From: DAOUAT01 sp964551735
Lineage (GTDB): Bacteria; Chloroflexota; Anaerolineae; CG2-30-64-16
Direction of reading: 5' to 3'
Assembly: GCA_964551735.1 (NCBI GenBank)
Contig: CAZKEF010000027.1
Location: 19,583-83,582 of the forward strand
DNA length: 64,000 nucleotides
Shown here: one piece after another, positions 23,637 through 30,815 of the stretch
Position numbering within the stretch: position 1 is the stretch's first letter
How the letters are laid out: each line of letters starts with the position of its first letter
The notes under the pieces: generated by a model
The model's input: only the letters and a program-made list of their open reading frames with translations
The model's database searches: none
Told to the model about the DNA's origin: nothing
Made by a program: the position numbers and the translations under genes

Positions 23637-23747
23637 ATGACCGGCGCGACAACCGATGATCCGAATACCCTTGGGCGCACGGCTGCTGTTGTCAGGTCAG
23701 GCACTCCCCTGACCCATCGACCAATTTACCAGTCTACCAATTTGTAA
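23637..23747 (+). CDS. Thr-rich 36-residue leader-like ORF
   Basis: Begins MTGATTDDPNTLGRT and ends IYQSTNL; 8 of 36 residues are Thr. The ribosome site AAAGGGGGTGATC is almost a full complement of the 16S 3' end. The ORF lies between the T-box terminator and thrS and stops 17 bases before the thrS start, so it may couple translation to thrS or act as a leader peptide. No family recognised. Confidence 0.5.
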   Translation: MTGATTDDPNTLGRTAAVVRSGTPLTHRPIYQSTNL

Positions 23748-23764
23748 TAACCAAGGAGGCCACC

Positions 23765-25582
23765 GTGGCCAGCAAACATAATCACGAAAACGAGGACGAA
23801 TTCATTCACAGACTGCGCCACTCGACGGCGCACGTTATGGCAGAGGCGGTGATCGAGCGCTTCCCTGAGGCGCAGATCGCCATCGGGCCGCCCATCAAGG
23901 ACGGCTTCTACTATGACTTTGACCTGGGGCGCAATCCCGACGGGTCGCTGAAGACGTTTGCGCCTGAGGACCTCGAGGCCATCGAGAAGCGGATGCGCCA
24001 GATCGTAGCCGGCAAGCATCGGTTCGTGCGCAGCGAGATCAGCGCCGAAGATGCCAAACGCCTCTTCGCAGATCAGCGCTACAAGATCGAGCTGATCGAG
24101 GGCCTGGAACGGGGCGGAGTGGATGAATACGGCGAACCGACCGACGAGCCGCCGGTCATCTCGACGTACCAGCACGCTCACTTCATTGACCTGTGCCGGG
24201 GGCCGCACTTGGACAGTACGGGCCAGATCCCGCCGGACGCGTTCAAGCTGCTCAGCGTGGCGGGCGCGTACTGGCGCGGGGACGAGCACAACCCTATGCT
24301 GCAACGCATCTACGGCACAGTCTGGCCGAACAAGGGGCAGCTTGAGGCGTATCTCAACAAGCTGGAAGAGGCCAAGCGCCGCGACCATCGGCGGCTGGGC
24401 AAGGAGCTTGACCTGTTTAGCACCAACCCGGACGACGTGGGCGGCGGGCTGGTGCTCTGGCACCCCAAGGGCGGGTTGATGCGTCACTTAGCGGAGGAGT
24501 TCTGCAAGAACGAGCATCTAGCCGGTGGTTACGACCTGATCTACACGCCGCACATCGGCCGTGCGTCGCTTTGGGAGACGAGCGGGCACCTCGACTTCTA
24601 CAAGGAGAACATGTACGCGCCCATCGAGATCGAGGGCCAGGAGTTCTACCTGAAGCCCATGAACTGTCCGTTCCATCTCAACATCTACAAGACGCGCACG
24701 CGGTCGTATCGTGACCTGCCCTTGCGCTATGCCGAGTGGGGCACGGTATATCGGTTCGAGCGCAGCGGCGTGTTGCACGGCCTGACGCGGGTGCGTGGCT
24801 TCACGCAGGACGACGCACATCTGTTCTGCCGGCCCGATCAGATGCCGCAGGAGATTGACCGGGTGCTGGGCTTCTGCCTGCACATCCTGAAGGGCTTCGG
24901 CTTCACGGAGTTCAACGCCTACCTGAGCACGCGGCCCGAGAAACGGGTGGGCGAAGACGCGAAGTGGGAAGCAGCCGAACAGGCGTTGCGGGCATCCCTG
25001 GAACGCGCGCAGATCCCGTTCCAAGTGGATGAGGGCGGCGGCGCGTTTTACGGCCCGAAGATTGACCTGAAAATGCTTGATGCCCTGGATCGGGAATGGC
25101 AGCTGAGCACGATCCAGTTCGACTTCAACCTGCCGGAGAAATTCGATCTCAAATACATCGGCGAGGATGGCCAGGAGCACCGGCCTTACATGATCCACCG
25201 GGCGCTGCTGGGCAGCATGGAGCGCTTCTTCGGCGTTCTCATCGAGCATTACGGCGGCGCGTTCCCCGTCTGGATCTGCCCGGTGCAGGTGGCTGTGATC
25301 CCCATCGCAGATCGGCACAACGAGGCCGGGCACGCGGTGGCGGATCAACTGAAGGCTGCCGGGCTGCGAGTTGAGGTGGACGACAGCTCGGACCGCATGA
25401 ACGCCAAGATCCGTAACGCGCAGTTGCAGAAGATCCCGTATATGTTGGTCATCGGCGATCGCGAGGCGGCTGAAGGCGCGGTCAACGTCCGGTTGCGGAC
25501 GGGTGAACAGCGCGGCACGCAGCCGGTGGGCGAGTTCATTGCCTATGTGCGGGACGTGGTGCAGCAAAGAGCGTTGATCTGA
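23765..25582 (+). CDS. thrS: Threonyl-tRNA synthetase, lacking the TGS domain
   Basis: A 605-residue class II synthetase that charges tRNA-Thr. The editing (N2) domain starts almost at the N-terminus (HRLRHSTAHVMAEAV; LCRGPHL). The catalytic core has motif 2 (YRFERSGVLHGLTRVRGFTQDDAH) and the zinc-binding Cys in MNCPFH. The anticodon-binding domain ends the protein. The roughly 60-residue TGS domain that normally precedes the editing domain is absent. GTG 23765 follows AAGGAGG. Controlled by the T-box leader. Confidence 0.96.
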   Translation: MASKHNHENEDEFIHRLRHSTAHVMAEAVIERFPEAQIAIGPPIKDGFYYDFDLGRNPDGSLKTFAPEDLEAIEKRMRQIVAGKHRFVRSEISAEDAKRLFADQRYKIELIEGLERGGVDEYGEPTDEPPVISTYQHAHFIDLCRGPHLDSTGQIPPDAFKLLSVAGAYWRGDEHNPMLQRIYGTVWPNKGQLEAYLNKLEEAKRRDHRRLGKELDLFSTNPDDVGGGLVLWHPKGGLMRHLAEEFCKNEHLAGGYDLIYTPHIGRASLWETSGHLDFYKENMYAPIEIEGQEFYLKPMNCPFHLNIYKTRTRSYRDLPLRYAEWGTVYRFERSGVLHGLTRVRGFTQDDAHLFCRPDQMPQEIDRVLGFCLHILKGFGFTEFNAYLSTRPEKRVGEDAKWEAAEQALRASLERAQIPFQVDEGGGAFYGPKIDLKMLDALDREWQLSTIQFDFNLPEKFDLKYIGEDGQEHRPYMIHRALLGSMERFFGVLIEHYGGAFPVWICPVQVAVIPIADRHNEAGHAVADQLKAAGLRVEVDDSSDRMNAKIRNAQLQKIPYMLVIGDREAAEGAVNVRLRTGEQRGTQPVGEFIAYVRDVVQQRALI

Positions 25583-25617
25583 GATATGGCCTCTCTCTTC
25601 GGCGCTCGGCGTCGTTT

Positions 25618-25646
25618 TTGACACCTTTCCATCGTTATGTTATAGT
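25618..25646 (+). promoter_or_regulatory. Promoter of the infC-rpmI-rplT operon
   Basis: TTGACA (25618-25623), 17-base spacer, TATAGT (25641-25646), leaving a leader of about 90 bases before infC. Confidence 0.8.
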
Positions 25647-25740
25647 TGCCTTTCGATACGGTCGGGCTGGTCCCGGCTGTCACTAGGGTTAGGCCTTGAC
25701 CAGCATCACGCTGGCTCAGCAGAAAAAGAGGGAAACGAGT

Positions 25741-26289
25741 ATTACTACCGTAACTACCAAAGCCTTTCGTGTGAATCAGCAGATCCGGGTGCGCGAGGTG
25801 CGGTTGATCGATGAGGAAAACCAGCAACTCGGCATTTTCCCGATCCAAGAAGCTTTGCGCCTGGCGTATGAACGCAATCTCGACCTAGTAGAGGTTGCGC
25901 CCAATGCTGTGCCGCCGGTTTGCCGTTTGCTTGATTTCGGCAAGTTCCAGTATGAACGGCAGAAGAAGGAACGTGAGGCGCGGAAAGCACAGAAAATCAT
26001 CGAGATCAAGGAGATCCGTCTGCGCCCGCGCACCGGTGAGCACGATCTGGACACCAAAGTGCGACAGGCCTTGGCGTTTCTCGACGAGGGTAGCAAGGTG
26101 AAGGTCGCTGTGCGGTTTCGCGGTCGCGAGATCACGCACCCCGAGATCGCGCGCGAGCAGCTTGAGGAGTTCGTGACCAAGGTCGGCGGGGCCGCGGTGA
26201 TCGAGGCCCAGCCATCCATGGAAGGCAGAAACCTGTTTCTCTTGCTCAGTCCCAGCCCGAGCAGCAAAAAAGCAGCGGCGGCCGACTGA
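25741..26289 (+). CDS. infC: Translation initiation factor IF-3 (AUU start)
   Basis: A 182-residue IF-3 with the N-domain (RVNQQIRVREVRLIDEENQQLGI), linker helix and C-domain (EIRLRPRTGEHDLDTKVRQAL). The start is taken as ATT 25741, right after AAGAGGGAAACGAG, because IF-3 genes characteristically use AUU for autoregulation and the protein's usual N-terminus begins here. The only other in-frame candidate, TTG 25696, would add 15 atypical residues. It binds the 30S subunit and proofreads initiation. Confidence 0.93.
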   Translation: MTTVTTKAFRVNQQIRVREVRLIDEENQQLGIFPIQEALRLAYERNLDLVEVAPNAVPPVCRLLDFGKFQYERQKKEREARKAQKIIEIKEIRLRPRTGEHDLDTKVRQALAFLDEGSKVKVAVRFRGREITHPEIAREQLEEFVTKVGGAAVIEAQPSMEGRNLFLLLSPSPSSKKAAAAD

Positions 26290-26314
26290 GCCTGCAAACT
26301 GACTGCGTGAAACG

Positions 26315-26370
26315 TAAAACGTAAAACGCACGCGCGGCGGTAGGCGCTGGCCCTTGCGTTTTACGTTTTA
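26315..26370. repeat. Inverted repeat between infC and rpmI
   Basis: Perfect 16-base arms TAAAACGTAAAACGCA and TGCGTTTTACGTTTTA with a 24-base loop, made of repeating AAAACGT words. It could be an attenuator or processing hairpin inside the ribosomal-protein operon. Confidence 0.75.
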
Positions 26371-26390
26371 TTCTGTTTTGGAGGATTACT

Positions 26391-26594
26391 GTGCCGAAGA
26401 TCAAGACCCACAAATCTACGGCCAAGCGGTTCCGCCGCACGGGCACCGGCAAACTGGTGGCCATGCACCAGGGCCGCGGCCACCTGCGACGCCGCAAGGC
26501 CAAGCGCACGCTGCTCAAGTACCGCGAGATCAAGGTCGTCGAGGCTAACGCCGCGGACAAGCGTGTTAAGCAGCTTGCTCCGTTCATTGACTGA
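26391..26594 (+). CDS. rpmI: 50S ribosomal protein L35
   Basis: A 67-residue basic protein starting (GTG) PKIKTHKSTAKRFRRTGTGK, the standard L35 opening, with RRRKAKR in the middle. A GGAGG site precedes the GTG. Second gene of the conserved infC-rpmI-rplT operon. Confidence 0.95.
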   Translation: MPKIKTHKSTAKRFRRTGTGKLVAMHQGRGHLRRRKAKRTLLKYREIKVVEANAADKRVKQLAPFID

Positions 26595-26694
26595 GCGAGC
26601 CGTACCGTCAGCGCGCCCGCAGCCCATGCTGCCCGGCGCCGATGGCCACCACGAAGTGCCGGTATGACCCGGCCGCCATTACAAGGAGAGTTAA

Positions 26695-27048
26695 ATGCCA
26701 CGAGCTAAGGGCGGGGTCGTCCTCCGCCGACGTCACAACAAGATCTTGAAGTTCACCAAGGGCCAACGCATGTCGCGCCGCCTGCTGTGGCGTCGCGCCA
26801 ACGAGGCCATGCTGAAGTCCCTGTTCTACGCGACACGCGATCGCCGCAACCGGAAACGGGACATGCGCGGCCTGTGGATCGCTCGCATCAACGCGGCGGC
26901 CCGCCTCAACGGCATTTCCTACAGCCGGCTGATGCACGCGCTGAAGCAGTCGGATATCACCCTGGATCGCAAGATCCTGGCCGACCTGGCCGTGCGGGAT
27001 CCGCATGCCTTTACGCGCGTTGTCGAGGTCGCGAAGGCCGGTTTGTAA
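26695..27048 (+). CDS. rplT: 50S ribosomal protein L20
   Basis: A 117-residue protein with the L20 signature KFTKGQRMSRRLLWRRANEAML and LWIARINAAARLNGISYSRLMHAL. AAGGAG precedes ATG 26695. In other bacteria L20 represses this operon through a leader RNA structure; I cannot confirm such a structure here. Confidence 0.96.
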   Translation: MPRAKGGVVLRRRHNKILKFTKGQRMSRRLLWRRANEAMLKSLFYATRDRRNRKRDMRGLWIARINAAARLNGISYSRLMHALKQSDITLDRKILADLAVRDPHAFTRVVEVAKAGL

Positions 27049-27060
27049 AAGACCACGCTG

Positions 27061-27100
27061 CGAGGGCCAGGGACAGCAAGCGCCGCTGACCTGGCCCTCG
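27061..27100 (+). terminator. Hairpin after rplT
   Basis: Perfect 11-base arms CGAGGGCCAGG and CCTGGCCCTCG with an 18-base loop, 12 bases after the rplT stop. No T-run. Confidence 0.7.
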
Positions 27101-27119
27101 CCGGTGATGCCGGACACCC

Positions 27120-27261
27120 TCACCAACCCCTCATAGGGCACTGCACACAATCGGGTTTCGATTTGGCCGCCCGGCGCCAGCAGGCGGGCGCTGAACGGCC
27201 GGCCGAAGGCGACGTGTTGACCCCACATGAAGTGCAACGGCTGCCCACCCTCGTTCCTGTT
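27120..27261 (-). pseudogene. Fragment of an aldose-1-epimerase-like gene
   Basis: Directly after the TAG of the PfkB gene, and in the same frame, the minus strand reads NEGGQPLHFMWGQHVAFGRPF, matching the NEG..LDFMWGHHPAFGAPF motif of DUF4432/aldose-1-epimerase-like proteins. Only this internal piece is present, with neither the N-terminal nor the C-terminal part. The family is recalled from motif memory. Confidence 0.4.
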
Positions 27262-28467
27262 CTATGCATCCCGTGCATCAGCAGGTCCCACCCACAGTTG
27301 GACGGTCGGGTTGAAATGCCAGCCGGGCGCGGTCAGGTGGAGCGCGTGGCGCGGCCAGCCTACGGCCAGCCGATCCAGCGTCGCCTGCCAGGGGCGGATC
27401 CCGCTCAGCGCGTCCAGCGCCTCGACGTTGCACGCGCCCACCGCCACGGCCGCGGTCAGCGCGGCTTCGGGTGCCAGGCCGCGCAGCAGGCCACTGAGGA
27501 AGCCAGCGATGGTCGCATCGCCCGCGCCGGTCGTGCCGGCCACGTCAACCCGGCAGCAAGGCGCCCAGAGCTGGCGCTGCGCCCACGCGGCCACATCCGC
27601 GGGCCGGCCGCGGCCCAGCCCTCGGAGTGCAGGCAGGCCGGCGGTCCGCAGGTACAGGCCGCGTTGGCCCAGCTTGAGCCCAACGATGCGTGCGCCCATT
27701 GCAACCAGCTCGGCGCCTATTTCGGACAGCAGTGCCGGTGTGACGTGAGCGAGAAGGCCAGCGCCGCCGAAAGCGGTGTGCCACTGAGCGTAGGTTTTAC
27801 ACCGCAGCATGAAGAGCAACTCCTCGATGCTGGGCATGAAGATGTCCACCCACGGCAGGGTCCGCTCCATGATCTGCCGCCACGGCGCCCGGCCGGCCGG
27901 CGACGCCGGATCGGGCAGCGACATGTCCAGCGATGTGGTGACGCCGGTCTCCTTCGCCCGCCGGAAAAGCGCGGCCAACTCGACGCCGCCATCCTGGTAC
28001 ATGCGCGCCATGAGGGGCGGATAGCCGAAATGGAATAGCCGTGCGCTGGCTAGGCGATCATATCGGATATCCGCGTCGCCGAAGCTGTCGTTGGCGCCCG
28101 GATAGTGCAAAAAGCTGCGATCCAGGTCGGGGGGATTGATCACGATGGTGTACGACGTGCTGGCGGTTGGGTCCACCACCATGCCGCGGGTCAGGTTGGG
28201 ATCGTGGGCCGCAATGAGTTGTAGCACCGCCCGGCCAAAGATATCATCCCCGATCTTCCCCATCAACTGTGTTTCGATGCCGAGCTTGTGCAGGGCCAGC
28301 CCGGTGTTGGAAACCGCGCCGCCCGTAGAAAAAGCTGCCGGGCCGACCTCGGTCAGGCGGCCTGGGGTGAAGATCCCCGGCAGCAGCTCCGGGGTGATGT
28401 GCGACAATTGCGGGAGAACATCAAGGCAGATGTGGCCTGCCACGACGGCGGTCGGGGTCTCCGTCAT
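27262..28467 (-). CDS. PfkB-family carbohydrate kinase
   Basis: A 401-residue ribokinase-fold kinase. The N-terminal sugar-binding region GGAVSNTGLALHKLG and the C-terminal ATP/anion-hole motif GTTGAGDATIAGFLSGLL (catalytic Asp) are intact. It phosphorylates a sugar, possibly the ketose made by the adjacent lyxose-isomerase-like enzyme, whose stop lies 3 bases upstream of its start. It is longer than typical PfkB proteins (about 310-330) because of an extended insert around MLRCKTYAQWHTAFGG. ATG 28467. Confidence 0.9.
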   Translation of the reverse strand: MTETPTAVVAGHICLDVLPQLSHITPELLPGIFTPGRLTEVGPAAFSTGGAVSNTGLALHKLGIETQLMGKIGDDIFGRAVLQLIAAHDPNLTRGMVVDPTASTSYTIVINPPDLDRSFLHYPGANDSFGDADIRYDRLASARLFHFGYPPLMARMYQDGGVELAALFRRAKETGVTTSLDMSLPDPASPAGRAPWRQIMERTLPWVDIFMPSIEELLFMLRCKTYAQWHTAFGGAGLLAHVTPALLSEIGAELVAMGARIVGLKLGQRGLYLRTAGLPALRGLGRGRPADVAAWAQRQLWAPCCRVDVAGTTGAGDATIAGFLSGLLRGLAPEAALTAAVAVGACNVEALDALSGIRPWQATLDRLAVGWPRHALHLTAPGWHFNPTVQLWVGPADARDA

Positions 28468-28470
28468 CGC

Positions 28471-29166
28471 TCACCCCTGAAGGCCCCGGTAGTAGCGGGC
28501 GTAGTCCTTCGTCAACAGGTACAACGGCGGCTCATCCTCCTCGATCTGGGGAAACCGACCCACGGGTTCGTAGAAACGGTTATCGGCGTTGTCATCATTC
28601 ACCAACGAGACTTCGCCCATGAGGACGCGGCTTTCCGCCCCCCAGAATCGGTGATACAGGTAGCCCGGCAGAGTGATGCTTTCTCCCGGCGAGAGCACCA
28701 CCGTGCCGCCCGCTTTGACGATGCGGCGCACCCCATCCAGGCTGACGACCACATCGGTGTCGGCCAGGCCTTCGTCCGGGGTGGAATTGTACAACTGGAT
28801 CACCAGTTTGCCACCGCCGCGGTTGATAATGTCCTCGGTTTTGCTCCAGTGGAAGTGCGTCGGCGTGATCTGGTCCACATCCACGATCATGATCTTCTCG
28901 GCGTACAGTTTCCCCTGCATCGTCCTCAGATTCTCAGGCCGGCCGTTGCGCACAGTGAACAGGAAGAGGCCGTAGGTGCCGTAATCACCGCGGCCGAAGT
29001 CGGTGATGTCCCATCCGAGCTCGCATTCGACGATCTCTCGCACCTCTTCCCCCTTGGTCGTCCACTCTGCGGGCGACCAGTAGGCGAACGGTGGGAGGTG
29101 GAAGCCGTGCTTCCGGATAAACGCATCGGCGCGGCGCATGATCTCGTTGATCTCAGATCGCTTCAT
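28471..29166 (-). CDS. D-lyxose isomerase-like cupin protein
   Basis: A 231-residue cupin-fold sugar isomerase. The metal-binding residues are in THFHWSKTEDIINRGGG (His, His, Glu) and in the downstream YHRFWG (His), as in the D-lyxose ketol-isomerase/YdaE family. It would interconvert D-lyxose or D-mannose with the ketose, which the neighbouring PfkB kinase could phosphorylate. ATG 29166 has GAAGGAG before it and overlaps a small UroD-remnant ORF by four bases. Confidence 0.85.
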   Translation of the reverse strand: MKRSEINEIMRRADAFIRKHGFHLPPFAYWSPAEWTTKGEEVREIVECELGWDITDFGRGDYGTYGLFLFTVRNGRPENLRTMQGKLYAEKIMIVDVDQITPTHFHWSKTEDIINRGGGKLVIQLYNSTPDEGLADTDVVVSLDGVRRIVKAGGTVVLSPGESITLPGYLYHRFWGAESRVLMGEVSLVNDDNADNRFYEPVGRFPQIEEDEPPLYLLTKDYARYYRGLQG

Positions 29167-29303
29167 GATAGCTCCTTCCATGCCTGAACTTTTTCGATGA
29201 ATGTGGTGAGATCCGCCAGCGGCACATCTTCGAGCACGGTGTGCAGGCCGGAGTCGGTTTCCTGATGGTTGATGGCTTGGAGGACGCGGTCGCGTGGGTT
29301 CAT
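29163..29303 (-). pseudogene. Internally deleted UroD-family methyltransferase gene
   Basis: A 46-residue open frame starts MNPRDRVLQAINHQETD, the N-terminus of UroD/MtaA-like proteins, and jumps directly to HTVLEDVPLADLTTFIEKVQ, their C-terminus. Both intact UroD homologues in this window start with M-x-x-R-E-R, and the one at 51497-52516 ends with NVPPENVLAMAEEA. About 300 central residues are missing without loss of frame. Its stop overlaps the lyxose-isomerase start (ATGA), so it still drives translational coupling. Confidence 0.65.
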
Positions 29304-29404
29304 GCGAATATTTCTCCTGCGTTGGTGATGAGAGCTTGACTGTTGTCGCTTCTGAGCGCCTGAACGCCGAGAAGGCGATATACCCTGTGCTTCGACAGCA
29401 ATCT

Positions 29405-30790
29405 GTTCGGTGTGACACTCCGCTAGGGCTGAAGCCCTGCGGCTTCTCGGTCGCCGCGCTGCGAGGACCGAGCCAGTTCCGGGGTGTCCGCCCGGCTACG
29501 CAGCGTTCCGTTCAGGAACGGCCTGCGATACTTTGAAACCGGTGGAGCGACATGTCCAGGTGCGCCATGCAGATGCCCCGACAGGATGTTGACCGCGCCG
29601 ACAACGTCCCGATGAAACACGCCGCCGCAGGCTCCGCACCGACAGATGCGGCCGTTGGGCTTTCGCTTATGCCCACACACGGGGCAGGTCTGGGATGTGT
29701 AGTGCTCGTCTTGCAGCACGACCGCAATCCCGACCTGCGCAGCCTTGTAGGTGATGTACTGGCGGAGCCGGCCGTGCTCCCAGCTAGGCACCTTTTGGTT
29801 GGTCTGCTTACCCAGGTTTACGCCGTCGGCCACGTCCCGCACATCGCCGATGACGATCTTGCGGGCGCCGCGCTCGACCGCATGATCGACCACGGCCCGG
29901 CTGATTTTGTGCAGCATGTCGCGCTGGCGCCGCTTCTGCTGGGCCTTGAAGCGGTTCGGGCGCTTCTGGATGGGCTTGCGCCTAAGGGAGCCCTTCTGCT
30001 TGGCATCTCGCAGGCTGGCGAGCTCCGCCCGGCGCTTGGCGCCGTACTGCTTGCAGGCCCGCAGCGCCCGGCAGGAGACCACCAGCGCCTGCGCGTGGTC
30101 GGCTACCACGGCCGGATGGATCTCGCCCAGGTCTACCGCCAGCACGCGAGCGCCGGGGGGTGGTGGCGGCGGCAGCCCGTCGTCCAGGACCATGTGCCAT
30201 TCGTAAGCCAACGAAGCCCGGTTGAAAACCAGCCGAGCTTCCAGGACGCTGTACTCGTCCCAACCATCCGGCAACACGACGGTGACAGGCGCCAAGCCAC
30301 GCGCGCGGGCCAGCAGCACCTGGTTGGCTGTGCGCCTGATTCCCGTGTTCTTCCAGATGGTGGTTCTGAAACGTCTGCGCCGATGCGGGAACTTGGCGTC
30401 ATGCCCGTTGCGTCTGAGCGACCGAACGGTCTTGCAGGCGCGGTAGAAAGCCTGCTGGGCGGCATCCCGGCTGTGGGCATGGAGGGTCGTGCCGCCGGAC
30501 TGGTAATCCTCCCAGCGGTAGGCGCGCTTTTCGGACAGCCAAATCCCCTGTTTGCGGTAGCTGCGCCAGTGGTTGGTGAGCACCGCGTTGTAGTGCCGGG
30601 CGCTTTCTTGGTTGAGTTCGTCGGCCAACGCCCTGCTACCGCGATAGGGGATGACACGCGTGCTAATCATGGTGCTGTATTACACATTATCATCAATCGG
30701 AATGCAAGTCCGTGTTGTCTCTGGCTAAAGCCATTGGCGAAGCCCGCCTATCCACTCGGCCTAAAGGCCGGTGGCTTGCGGCGGGCTAAT
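29405..30790 (-). mobile_element. Solitary IS605-family (IS1341-like) element
   Basis: Contains only tnpB. Near the 3' end of tnpB the hairpin AGGGCT-GA-AGCCCT (29425-29438) lies next to GCGGCTTC. Upstream of tnpB lie hairpins GGCTAAAGCC (from about 30723) and GGCCTAAAGGCC (about 30760) inside larger AGCCCGCC/GGCGGGCT arms. Such subterminal hairpins mark IS200/IS605 ends. No tnpA is present, and the exact ends cannot be set without an empty site. Confidence 0.65.
29423..30670 (-). CDS. TnpB-type RNA-guided nuclease with rearranged RuvC site
   Basis: A 415-residue TnpB. RuvC-I is VLAVDLGEIHPAV (Asp). The RuvC-II segment reads KIVIGDVRDVADG, with Gly where canonical TnpB has Glu. The zinc ribbon is CPVCGHKRKPNGRICRCGAC and RuvC-III is HRDVVGAVNIL (Asp). 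A Glu occurs instead in DEHYTSQTCP just before the zinc ribbon, the position reported for TnpB proteins with a rearranged RuvC-II site. The protein is otherwise full length and may be active. A guide RNA would be expected to overlap the 3' end of the gene. Confidence 0.88.
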   Translation of the reverse strand: MISTRVIPYRGSRALADELNQESARHYNAVLTNHWRSYRKQGIWLSEKRAYRWEDYQSGGTTLHAHSRDAAQQAFYRACKTVRSLRRNGHDAKFPHRRRRFRTTIWKNTGIRRTANQVLLARARGLAPVTVVLPDGWDEYSVLEARLVFNRASLAYEWHMVLDDGLPPPPPPGARVLAVDLGEIHPAVVADHAQALVVSCRALRACKQYGAKRRAELASLRDAKQKGSLRRKPIQKRPNRFKAQQKRRQRDMLHKISRAVVDHAVERGARKIVIGDVRDVADGVNLGKQTNQKVPSWEHGRLRQYITYKAAQVGIAVVLQDEHYTSQTCPVCGHKRKPNGRICRCGACGGVFHRDVVGAVNILSGHLHGAPGHVAPPVSKYRRPFLNGTLRSRADTPELARSSQRGDREAAGLQP

Positions 30791-30815
30791 TCTGGTCACT
30801 CCTACGGACGCTGCC

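Noticed and set aside
27262..27264. Recoding of the PfkB TAG stop to extend into the epimerase-like fragment
   Set aside because: PfkB is complete up to the stop and the fragment is only part of a domain, so a remnant explains it better than amber read-through.
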